Assembly (NCBI RefSeq): GCF_027118995.1
Contig: NZ_CP098242.1
Span: 1,837,001 to 1,901,000 of the forward strand
Origin: Oxalobacter vibrioformis
GTDB taxonomy: Bacteria; Pseudomonadota; Gammaproteobacteria; Burkholderiales; Burkholderiaceae_D
DNA: 64,000 nucleotides
Reading direction: 5' to 3'
Part shown: piece by piece, positions 43,784 through 51,994 of the stretch
Position numbering within the stretch: the stretch's first letter is position 1
How the letters are laid out: each line of letters starts with the position of its first letter
The notes under the pieces: generated by a model
What the model was told of the DNA's origin: nothing
Seen by the model: only the letters and a program-made list of their open reading frames with translations
The model's database searches: none
Made by a program: the position numbers and the translations under genes

Positions 43784-45798
43784 TGGGACAGCTCGAAAAA
43801 CACGAAAAAGTGGAGGCGAAAAAAGCGGCTGAAGGGGCCAAAGCCGTGGTTATGCCCTCAGAAGACCCCTATACCATGAGCATTGGCAAGCTGGCGATTA
43901 CGGGCTGGTCTGTCAAGGGACGCAATATCAACCTCAAAAACCCGCTGGGCGGGGCGATTACGGATCTGTCGGTTACCGGTCAGGATATCTCTTCCTCACC
44001 GGGAAAATCCAGCCAGTTTTCTGTGCGTGCCACGGTCGACAAGACCGGAAAGTTTTCCGCGGATGGCAAGGTGGGACTTTCACCACTGAATGTGAACCTG
44101 GCGCTGGACATGAAGGATCTGAGTATTGTTGCCATCCAACCGTATATTGAGGATTACGTCAACCTGACCATGAACCGGGCCAATCTTTCGCTTACCGGTA
44201 CCCTGGCGCTGAAAGAAAACAAGGACGGTGCTCTGGAAGGCGGGTACCGGGGGGATATTTCCCTCGCGAAGCTGCGAACCGTTGACCAGGTCAACAAGGA
44301 TTCTTTCATCCGGTGGAATCTGCTTGCCCTGAAGGATGTGGAGGCAAAACTCATGCCACTGTCCGTCCATATCAAGGAGGCAGAGCTGAATAATTTCTTT
44401 GCCCGTGTGATCCTGAATGCCGATGGGCGCCTGAATCTGCGTAACATCATGCGAAGCGATGCGGGCGGCCAGATGAGCCTGACAGAAACGGACAGCGAAC
44501 TTGATGCCCTGGCCGATACCGGGGGCAAGCGGGAAAGCGCGGTCAAGGACAAGGGTAACGTGATGGTCGGTACGGTCAGGCCCGATGCGGATGGAACGGA
44601 TGCCAATTTGCCGATGGTTGTGGTTGAGAAGCTCACCCTGAAAAAAGGGCGGGTGCGCTTTACGGATAACTTTATCAAGCCGAATTACACCGCCAATATC
44701 TCCGAAATGGAGGGCACGGTCACGGGACTTTCCTCTGATCCGGATGCCTCGGCCAAGCTGGATATTCGCGGACAGGTCAACAGGGCGCCACTGGTCGTGG
44801 CTGGCACGATCAGCCCGCTGAAGGAAAATCTCACACTGGATGTCAAAGCCCAGGTGCGGGGCATGGAACTCGCGCAGTTCAGCTCCTACACGACAAAGTA
44901 CATCGGTTATGGCATTGACAAGGGCAAGCTTTCTTTTGATGTGGAATACAAGCTGGAAGAGGGGGTCCTGATCGCACAAAACCGGCTTATTCTGGAACAG
45001 CTTACCTTTGGTGAAAAAGCACCGGGTGAGCCGGTAACCAGCCTGCCGGTTGAACTGGCCGTATCACTGTTGAAAGACAGTAACGGGGTTATCGACATCA
45101 ACCTGCCGATTGGCGGTTCGCTGGATGACCCGAATTTTTCCATTGGCGGCATCCTTGCCAAGGTTTTTCTCTCTTCGTTAAAGCGTGTCATCCTGGCGCC
45201 ATTTGCTTTCCTCTCCATCAAGTTTGGTGGCGGGGCGGAGTTGGCGTGGCTGGAATTCGATCCGGGCAGCTTTGTGATTCCGGAAAAAGAAATGCCCAAG
45301 CTGGAAGCGCTGGCCAAGGCATTTGCCGAGCGTCCTGAACTCAAACTCGATATCACCGGGCGTTATGATCCGGCAGCGGATCGCGCCGGTCTTGCCAGGG
45401 CTGCGATTGACCGCAAGGTGCGTATGCTCAAGCGCAAGGATCTCCAGGAAAAGGGTCAGACGGTCATGATGAACCAGTTGAAGGTTCAGGACAGCGAATA
45501 CCCGGAACTCCTGGAACGGGTATACAAGGATGAGGATATCAAGAAGCCGCGCAACTTTATCGGGATGCAGAAAAAGCTGTCGGTTCCCGAGATGGAAAAA
45601 GTGATGCTTGATGGCTATGAAGCCACCGAAGAAGAATTCCTGGCATTGGCTTACCAGCGCTCAGAGCGCGTCAAGGCATGGCTGGTTGAAAAAGGCAAGG
45701 TGGCCGACTCACGGATTTTCCTTTTGGCCAGCAAGGCCGGCGAGTCCGGAGAGAACGGTGAAACCGCTGCACGTGTGGATTTTGCCATACAGCAATAA
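43783..45798 (+). CDS. DUF748 (AsmA-like) protein, second part of the split gene
   Basis: 671 residues with no membrane helix or signal peptide of its own, so as a separate protein it could not reach the periplasm. It continues the AsmA-like beta region (AITDLSVTGQDIS) and contains VRFTDNFIKPNYTANISEM, MELAQFSSYTTKYIGYGIDK, and a C-terminal OmpA-like stretch (FDPGSFVIPEKEMPKLEALA). All of these align in order with the single-frame paralogue downstream. Its ATG overlaps the stop of the first part (TGATG). Upstream in this frame KGGVLMGQ would join the two parts after a -1 shift in the G run. Confidence 0.85.
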   Translation: MGQLEKHEKVEAKKAAEGAKAVVMPSEDPYTMSIGKLAITGWSVKGRNINLKNPLGGAITDLSVTGQDISSSPGKSSQFSVRATVDKTGKFSADGKVGLSPLNVNLALDMKDLSIVAIQPYIEDYVNLTMNRANLSLTGTLALKENKDGALEGGYRGDISLAKLRTVDQVNKDSFIRWNLLALKDVEAKLMPLSVHIKEAELNNFFARVILNADGRLNLRNIMRSDAGGQMSLTETDSELDALADTGGKRESAVKDKGNVMVGTVRPDADGTDANLPMVVVEKLTLKKGRVRFTDNFIKPNYTANISEMEGTVTGLSSDPDASAKLDIRGQVNRAPLVVAGTISPLKENLTLDVKAQVRGMELAQFSSYTTKYIGYGIDKGKLSFDVEYKLEEGVLIAQNRLILEQLTFGEKAPGEPVTSLPVELAVSLLKDSNGVIDINLPIGGSLDDPNFSIGGILAKVFLSSLKRVILAPFAFLSIKFGGGAELAWLEFDPGSFVIPEKEMPKLEALAKAFAERPELKLDITGRYDPAADRAGLARAAIDRKVRMLKRKDLQEKGQTVMMNQLKVQDSEYPELLERVYKDEDIKKPRNFIGMQKKLSVPEMEKVMLDGYEATEEEFLALAYQRSERVKAWLVEKGKVADSRIFLLASKAGESGENGETAARVDFAIQQ

Positions 45799-45886
45799 AC
45801 GCAGTGGCTGCATGCTATCATAAGACCTGCGCAAGGCAACGTTTCTGTTGCAGCACATGTTACGATCCGACCACCTGGAGTGCTGA

Positions 45887-48800
45887 ATGCGAAAACCTGA
45901 TATTGCCCAACTGAAGTCGCTGTTTTTACGGTATCGCCGCAAGCTCATTATCGGTGTGTCGGTGCTGTTTTTCATTCTGTTTGTCAGTGGCCTGTCGGGT
46001 TATATTTTCCTGCCCGGATTCATCAAGACCAAAGCCCAGCAGGCGGTAGCCGAACAGCTTCATCGCAAGCTGACGATCGAAGATATCAGTTTCAACCCGT
46101 TTTCCCTGTCCGTTACCCTGAAGGGGGTAACACTCAGTGAGCGGGACAGCGAGGAAGTTTTTGCTTCCTTTGACAGGCTGTACGTCAATGTTTCCACTTT
46201 TTCCGCTTTCACCTTTTCTCCCATCATCCGGGAAGTCGAGCTGGAAAACCCTTATATCCATCTTTCCCGCACGCAGCATAACCAGTACAACATCAGCGAT
46301 ATCATCGACATGGTGATGAAGCCGGATGAGGAGAAAAAGGAGCCGCTGTCTTATTCGGTCAACAATATCCAGGTGGATGGCGGAAAAATCATCTTTGATG
46401 ACCACCCCATGAAAGCACAGCACCGGGTGGAAGAAATCAAGGTCCGTATTCCCTATATTTCGTCCAGCCCTTCACGGGTTGAAACGTTTATTGAGCCGCA
46501 TCTCTCTGCGCTGGTCAATGGCACAAAAATGGAGTTGTCCGGAAAGACCCGTCCCTTTGCCGAAGACCGGGAAACCATATTCAACATGGCGCTCAAAAAT
46601 ATCGAGTTGCCCGGGTACATGCAGTATCTTCCCTACAAGCCGGCTTTTCATATGGTCAAAGGCAATCTGAGTTTCGATTTGAACCTGCATTTTATCCAGT
46701 ATGCCAGCAAGCCTTCTGATCTGGATATCAGCGGAACGGCGCAGATTGATTCCCTCATGCTGACAGATCTTGCCAGAAAACCCATGCTCGGCTTTAGCAA
46801 GCTGGCCATCAAGCTCGATAAAAATGCCATTTTTGCCAGCGACTACCATATCGCCCATATCGAGCTGGCCCACCCGGAAGTCTATGCCGTCAACAGTGCA
46901 GAGGGGCATCTCAATTTACTGGATCTCGCGCCGAAAACGGCAAATGCCCCGCCGAAAAAAACGGCAGCCGATGGCGAGGTGAAAGAAAAAGCCATGCCGC
47001 TGAAGCTGGCGTTGAAACAATTTGTCCTTTCGGGGGGCAAGCTGAGCTATACCGATTATTCGGCAGGCAAACCCTATAATTTCACGGTAAATGCCTTTAA
47101 CCTGACCGTGGATGATGTTGGCGTGGATATGGGGGAAAAATCCGCCCGTATCAGCAGGATTGCCTCTGACAGCGCTGAACTGGAAATGGCGCTGGAAAAA
47201 GCGCAGGGGCGCCGCCAGGCTTCTCCAGGAGGGAGCGGTTCGGGTTCGTCTGACTTCAGGGTGGATATCGGGAGTGTCGATATCACGAACTGGTCGGCTC
47301 ACATGCAGAACAAAAACCTGAGAAAGCCGCTGGGTGCAAAAATTACGGGACTTGCCGCCAGTATCCAGGAAATTTCCACAGAGCCGGGCAAGATCTCTAC
47401 ACTTGATATCACGGCTGACGTGGACAAGAAAGGGCATATTGCGGTGAACGGCAAGCTGGGTATCGCCCCGCTTTCTGCCGATCTTGCGGTTGACTTGAAA
47501 CAGGTCAGTATTGTTGCCATCCAGCAGTATATTGACGAATACGTGAATCTGACCTTGCGCCAGGCAGATGTTTCGACCAAGGGACACCTGACACTTGCCA
47601 CCGGAAAAGGCGGCGCGCTCAAGGGGGAATACAAGGGGGATGTGAGTGTTGCCAACCTGATGACAACCGACCAGATAAAGGGTGACCAGTTTGTCCGCTG
47701 GAAAGACCTGTCACTCAAACAGCTGCATGTGCAGCTTTCTCCCTTTTCACTGACAGCCCGACGGGCTGACCTGGACAGTTTTTTTGCCCGGCTGATACTG
47801 AGTTCGGAAGGCCGCCTGAATCTGCAGAATATCCTGCGAAGCGAAGCCGGCGGCAAAAAGAGCCTGACAGACAGCGATGAGCATCACGAGGCACCGGTAA
47901 CAGAAGATGTTGCATCAGCGCCCTCTTCGGCGCAGCCGGCTGACGGCGCGGAAAAACCCCTGCAGGTGGCATCTGTTTCACAGGCCCTGCAGCAGGCAGA
48001 AGCGTCGCAGGTCGGTCAGGGTTCGCCGCCGGCAGATGCTTCACAGCAGGAAAAGGCTGCCGGGGAAGAAAAAGCCGCAGCACCCGCAACGGCAATTGAA
48101 ACAACGGTGGATATGGAGATCAATGAAGTTGTCTCCCGCCCGGTCGCTGCTGTCAAGACAGCCGGTACGATGCCGCCCATCCGGATTGACCGCTTCCAGA
48201 TGACAAACGGCCGTGTGCGTTTTACCGACAATTTTATCAAACCGCACTATACCGCCAACATGGACAGGGTTCGCGGTGTGATTACGCGTATATCCAGCGC
48301 AAGCAATGCCATTGCCATTGTCGACCTGAGAGGGCAGGTCAACCGGGCACCGCTCACGGTTACCGGTAGCCTGAACCCCTTCAATCCCGCCTTCTCACTG
48401 GAGCTGGAAGGGCATGTGAAAGGCATGGAGCTTGCGCAGTTCAGCTCGTATTCAACGAAGTACGTGGGCTACGGGATTGAAAAGGGCAAGCTGTCCTTTG
48501 ATGTGACATACAAGGTGGAAAACGGGGAGCTCAGTGCGGAAAACCGCCTGGTGCTGGACCAATTGACCTTTGGCGAGAAAACCGAAGCCAAGCCTGTTAT
48601 CAGCCTGCCGATACAGTTTGCTGTCAATCTGTTGAAAGATGGCGATGGTGTCATTGATATCAGCCTGCCGGTATCCGGCTCACTTAACGACCCGGAGTTT
48701 TCTGTTGGCGGCATCGTGTTCCGGGTGATCGTCAATCTGATCAAGAAAGCGGTTACCGCGCCATTTTCTTTGCTGGCAGCGGCTTTTGGCGGTGGAGAGG

Positions 48801-49345
48801 AGCTTTCCTTCCTGGAATTTGACCCGGGCAAATCCGATGTCACCGACAAGGGGCTGGAAAAACTGGGTACGCTGGTCAAGGCATTGCAAGGGCGCCCGGC
48901 CTTAAAGCTGGATGTGACCGGGTGTTATGACCCCGAAGCGGACAAGGCCGGGCTGGCAAGGCAGGCAATCAACCGGAAGGTGCGTGAGTTAAAGAGAAAA
49001 GAAATGGGGGAAAAAGGAGAAAACCTGCGTTTAAGCCAGATAACGGTCAGCGACAAGGAATATGCCAAACTGCTCAAGGAAGTCTATAGTGACGCCGACT
49101 TCAAGAAGCCGCGCAATTTTATCGGCTTCCAGAAGTCGTTACCGGCAGCCGAGATGGAAAAACTCATGATCCAGAATTATCCGGTGACAGAGGAAGAATT
49201 CATGGGGCTGGCAGACAAGCGGGCAGCGAATGTGAAGGCCTGGCTGCTGGATAAAGGGGAGATTCCCCAGGAGCGGGTCTTTATCCAGGCCAGCAAGAAA
49301 AAGACAGGTGATAATGCCACCCGGGTGGATTTTTCCCTGCACTAA
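45887..49345 (+). CDS. DUF748 (AsmA-like) protein, full length
   Basis: 1152 residues in one frame: membrane helix (about 20-42), DUF748 region (IEDISFNPFSLSVTLKGVTL, then FDRLYVNVSTFS), one repeat unit with SVDITNWSAHMQNKN, a low-complexity Ala/Gln/Glu linker (about 665-755) and the C-terminal part with VRFTDNFIKPHYTANMDRV and an OmpA-like end (FLEFDPGKSDVTDKGLEKL). GGAGTGCTGA precedes the ATG. It is a tandem paralogue of the split gene upstream, 88 bases away. Probably an inner-membrane-anchored bridge or lipid-transport protein; the exact role is unknown. Confidence 0.9.
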   Translation: MRKPDIAQLKSLFLRYRRKLIIGVSVLFFILFVSGLSGYIFLPGFIKTKAQQAVAEQLHRKLTIEDISFNPFSLSVTLKGVTLSERDSEEVFASFDRLYVNVSTFSAFTFSPIIREVELENPYIHLSRTQHNQYNISDIIDMVMKPDEEKKEPLSYSVNNIQVDGGKIIFDDHPMKAQHRVEEIKVRIPYISSSPSRVETFIEPHLSALVNGTKMELSGKTRPFAEDRETIFNMALKNIELPGYMQYLPYKPAFHMVKGNLSFDLNLHFIQYASKPSDLDISGTAQIDSLMLTDLARKPMLGFSKLAIKLDKNAIFASDYHIAHIELAHPEVYAVNSAEGHLNLLDLAPKTANAPPKKTAADGEVKEKAMPLKLALKQFVLSGGKLSYTDYSAGKPYNFTVNAFNLTVDDVGVDMGEKSARISRIASDSAELEMALEKAQGRRQASPGGSGSGSSDFRVDIGSVDITNWSAHMQNKNLRKPLGAKITGLAASIQEISTEPGKISTLDITADVDKKGHIAVNGKLGIAPLSADLAVDLKQVSIVAIQQYIDEYVNLTLRQADVSTKGHLTLATGKGGALKGEYKGDVSVANLMTTDQIKGDQFVRWKDLSLKQLHVQLSPFSLTARRADLDSFFARLILSSEGRLNLQNILRSEAGGKKSLTDSDEHHEAPVTEDVASAPSSAQPADGAEKPLQVASVSQALQQAEASQVGQGSPPADASQQEKAAGEEKAAAPATAIETTVDMEINEVVSRPVAAVKTAGTMPPIRIDRFQMTNGRVRFTDNFIKPHYTANMDRVRGVITRISSASNAIAIVDLRGQVNRAPLTVTGSLNPFNPAFSLELEGHVKGMELAQFSSYSTKYVGYGIEKGKLSFDVTYKVENGELSAENRLVLDQLTFGEKTEAKPVISLPIQFAVNLLKDGDGVIDISLPVSGSLNDPEFSVGGIVFRVIVNLIKKAVTAPFSLLAAAFGGGEELSFLEFDPGKSDVTDKGLEKLGTLVKALQGRPALKLDVTGCYDPEADKAGLARQAINRKVRELKRKEMGEKGENLRLSQITVSDKEYAKLLKEVYSDADFKKPRNFIGFQKSLPAAEMEKLMIQNYPVTEEEFMGLADKRAANVKAWLLDKGEIPQERVFIQASKKKTGDNATRVDFSLH

Positions 49346-49489
49346 GGCTTTGTTTGATGCAGCTCAGTCTTTGGGCGAAAAAGCATGAGGTATCGTAATG
49401 TCTGTGGCAGAGTCTCCTTACCCTGTTTTATCAGGAAGGGGTTGTACCAGGAGCAACAGGCGGTAATTTCATTTTCAAGGGAGAGCAAG

Positions 49490-49834
49490 ATGCGAAAATT
49501 GTTGATCATGCTGATGGCGGGGTTTTTTGTTACAACGGCGGCTCAGGCGGCAACCTGTGAAGAACAGGCATTCGGAAAAAACCTGCATGGTGCAGCCAAA
49601 ACCAGCTTTGTGAAAAAATGTGAAAGGGATGCAGCGCAGAAAGCCTGTGAAGAAAAAGCGGCAGAAAAGAATCTGCATGGTGCAGCCAAAAACAGCTTTG
49701 TGAAAAAATGCGTAACGGATACGCACTCTGAGTCGGCAGCACAAAGCTGTGAGGTGAAGGCAGCGGAAAAGAATCTGCATGGCGCAGCCAAAACCAGTTT
49801 TATGAAGAAGTGCATTGAAACGACGTCAAACTGA
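49490..49834 (+). CDS. PsiF repeat protein, three repeats
   Basis: A 114-residue secreted protein: signal peptide ending AAQA (about residue 19), then three near-identical PsiF repeats of the form CEEKAAEKNLHGAAKNSFVKKC. Each repeat carries two cysteines. PsiF is induced by phosphate starvation in Escherichia coli; function unknown. Many PsiF proteins have two repeats. AAGGGAGAG precedes the ATG at 49490; the longer frame from 49385 lacks similarity. Confidence 0.88.
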   Translation: MRKLLIMLMAGFFVTTAAQAATCEEQAFGKNLHGAAKTSFVKKCERDAAQKACEEKAAEKNLHGAAKNSFVKKCVTDTHSESAAQSCEVKAAEKNLHGAAKTSFMKKCIETTSN

Positions 49835-49841
49835 CAGGGTA

Positions 49842-51971
49842 TCAGACGAGCAGTTCCAGCAGATGTTTTAAGGGCAGAGGCTTGTGATACAGGTACCCCT
49901 GCATGATATGGCATCCCCATTTCTGCAGGTATTGTGCCTGTATTTCTGTTTCCACTCCCTCGGCAATGAGGGTCATATCGAGGCCCTGTGCGATTGAAAT
50001 AATTGCAAGGACAACTGGGTAGTCGCCATCCGGATCGTTGATCTCACTGACAAACGAGCGGTCAACCTTGATCGTCTGTATCGGGAAACGATGCAGGTAA
50101 GCCAGCGAGGAATAACCGGTTCCAAAATCATCAATCGAGATATCCACACCGATATCATTCAGTTCATTCAATTGGATAATGGCATTGGCAGGATTGCGGA
50201 TGCAGATGTTTTCCGTGATTTCCACCTGGAATAACCCGGGTGAAATGCTGTGCCGTTTCAACGCCCCCTGTATTTTGCGGGGGCAGTCACAGCGGTCGAT
50301 ATACTGTGGCGACAGGTTGATTGAAATGGGCACAATCTCTTTTTTGAGCGTTTTCGCAATGTGGATGTCGTAACAGACGGCTTCCAGCATCCACTCTGTC
50401 ATCGGAATGATCAGCCCGTTTTCTTCTGCCAGCGGCAGAAATTCACCGGCAGCCAACAGTCCCCGCTCAGGGTGGTTCCAGCGCATGAGCGCTTCAGCGC
50501 CAATGATTTTTCCGCTGGCGAGGTCCACCTGCGGCTGGTAGTACATCTCCAGTTCATTACGCTCAAGCGCCCGACGCAAGGCGCGTTCATGGGAAAGGAT
50601 ATGAGGCGCGCGCGCCATGGTCTGGTTGTAAAACAAGATGCCATTTTTGCCCTGTGTCTTGACATGGCTCATGGCGATATCAGCATTGCCGATCAGTTCT
50701 TCCACTGTCGTGCCATCTTCAGGATACATGGCAATGCCGATGCTCGCGGTAATGGTCAGTTTTTCTTTATCTGCCGCTATCTCAAATGGTGCCCCCAGGC
50801 TCTCTGCGCAGCGGGTTGCGATATCCTGGACCCGTTTCGGGTCGGACAATCCCGGCATTGCCAGGACAAATTCATCGCTGCCAAGACGCGCAACGATGTC
50901 GCTGTAGCGTGCGATTTCTTTTAACCGTGCGGCAACCTGTTTGAGCAGGAAGTCACCCTTGGCATGGCCCAGCGAGTCGTTAATCAGCTTGAAGCGGTCA
51001 AGATCGATAAAGAGAATGGTCAGTCCTACCTGGTATTTTTTGGCATGCTGCAGTTCGGCATCCAGTTTTTCTTTCAGCAGTGCACGATTGGGCAGGCTGG
51101 TGAGCGCGTCGTAATTGGCATGAAAAGAAATAATCTCCTCAGCACGCTTATTATCAGAAATGTCGCGCGCAATAAGATAGGTTCCCTTGACCTGATGCAT
51201 GGATGAGATGGAAAACTGCAGATTCATCAGGGTCAGTAAAAATGATGCCGGATGCGCTTCCTCTTTCGTGCACAGCCGCAATTCTGTCTGCAGAAATGGC
51301 TCGGTCCGGTGATCAAATACAGCGGTCGCCCGCTCAAGATCGGGCGGGTGAACCAGCCTGGAGTAATGTTGCAGCGACAGTTCATCGGGGAGGTATCCCA
51401 AAAGCGTTGTCACGCTTTCATTGATAAAGGTGATCTGGCCGCCTTCATTCAACGTGCAGACAATATCCGGCACATGGTTTACCAGGCTGCGATACAGCTG
51501 TTCGGAATAACGCAATTGCAATGATATGGAACGGTTTTCCGCTTCCAGGAAGCGCTTGGAAAGCGCGTTTCTGACATCCTGGAGCAACTCTTCCGGAGAA
51601 TAGGGTTTTTTCAGAAAACGATAGGCACCACGGCGGTATGCCTGGCTGGCGGCATTGGCTTCCGTCGTTGCCGAAAGTACAATAATGTCGGGATTGAACG
51701 CCTGTTTACTGATGAAATCCATCAGGACATACCCTTCAAGATCCGGAAGATCCAGATCCAGCAGGATCAGGTCAAAATGGCCCTTTCTCAACAGGCGAAA
51801 TGCCTCAAGGCCTGAGGTGGCTATGGCCGTTTCTGATGGGTACTCCTCCAAAAGTGCCAGAATACTGGCAAGGTGCTGTGGCTTGCCATCCACCAGCAGG
51901 ATGCTTGGTGAAAAAACAGCGTCAGGGGTATTCGCCGGAAAAAGAGATTGCTGGGTTTTTGTGCTTGTCAC
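49842..51971 (-). CDS. Response regulator with PAS, GGDEF and EAL domains
   Basis: 709 residues: receiver domain (LILLDLDLPDLEGY), PAS (about 155-275), GGDEF with a GSDEF motif (ARLGSDEFVLAM), and EAL with AEALMRW, VEITENI, DDFGTGYSSLAYL, KVDRSFV and AEGVETE all present, so c-di-GMP phosphodiesterase activity is likely while cyclase activity is uncertain. It follows an HDOD-kinase gene by 21 bases and is its likely target. The start is GTG at 51971. It converges with the psiF-like gene, only seven bases apart. Confidence 0.9.
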   Translation of the reverse strand: MTSTKTQQSLFPANTPDAVFSPSILLVDGKPQHLASILALLEEYPSETAIATSGLEAFRLLRKGHFDLILLDLDLPDLEGYVLMDFISKQAFNPDIIVLSATTEANAASQAYRRGAYRFLKKPYSPEELLQDVRNALSKRFLEAENRSISLQLRYSEQLYRSLVNHVPDIVCTLNEGGQITFINESVTTLLGYLPDELSLQHYSRLVHPPDLERATAVFDHRTEPFLQTELRLCTKEEAHPASFLLTLMNLQFSISSMHQVKGTYLIARDISDNKRAEEIISFHANYDALTSLPNRALLKEKLDAELQHAKKYQVGLTILFIDLDRFKLINDSLGHAKGDFLLKQVAARLKEIARYSDIVARLGSDEFVLAMPGLSDPKRVQDIATRCAESLGAPFEIAADKEKLTITASIGIAMYPEDGTTVEELIGNADIAMSHVKTQGKNGILFYNQTMARAPHILSHERALRRALERNELEMYYQPQVDLASGKIIGAEALMRWNHPERGLLAAGEFLPLAEENGLIIPMTEWMLEAVCYDIHIAKTLKKEIVPISINLSPQYIDRCDCPRKIQGALKRHSISPGLFQVEITENICIRNPANAIIQLNELNDIGVDISIDDFGTGYSSLAYLHRFPIQTIKVDRSFVSEINDPDGDYPVVLAIISIAQGLDMTLIAEGVETEIQAQYLQKWGCHIMQGYLYHKPLPLKHLLELLV

Positions 51972-51994
51972 GCGAGTGCCTATGATACAAGGTT

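Noticed and set aside
44080-44979. 299-codon minus-strand frame opposite the DUF748 gene
   Set aside because: Composition is that of a shadow frame, and it is covered by the conserved plus-strand gene.
43783-45798. Independent second DUF748 gene with its own role
   Set aside because: It has no signal or membrane anchor, overlaps the first frame's stop at a G run, and completes the domain order of the paralogue; a split gene is simpler.
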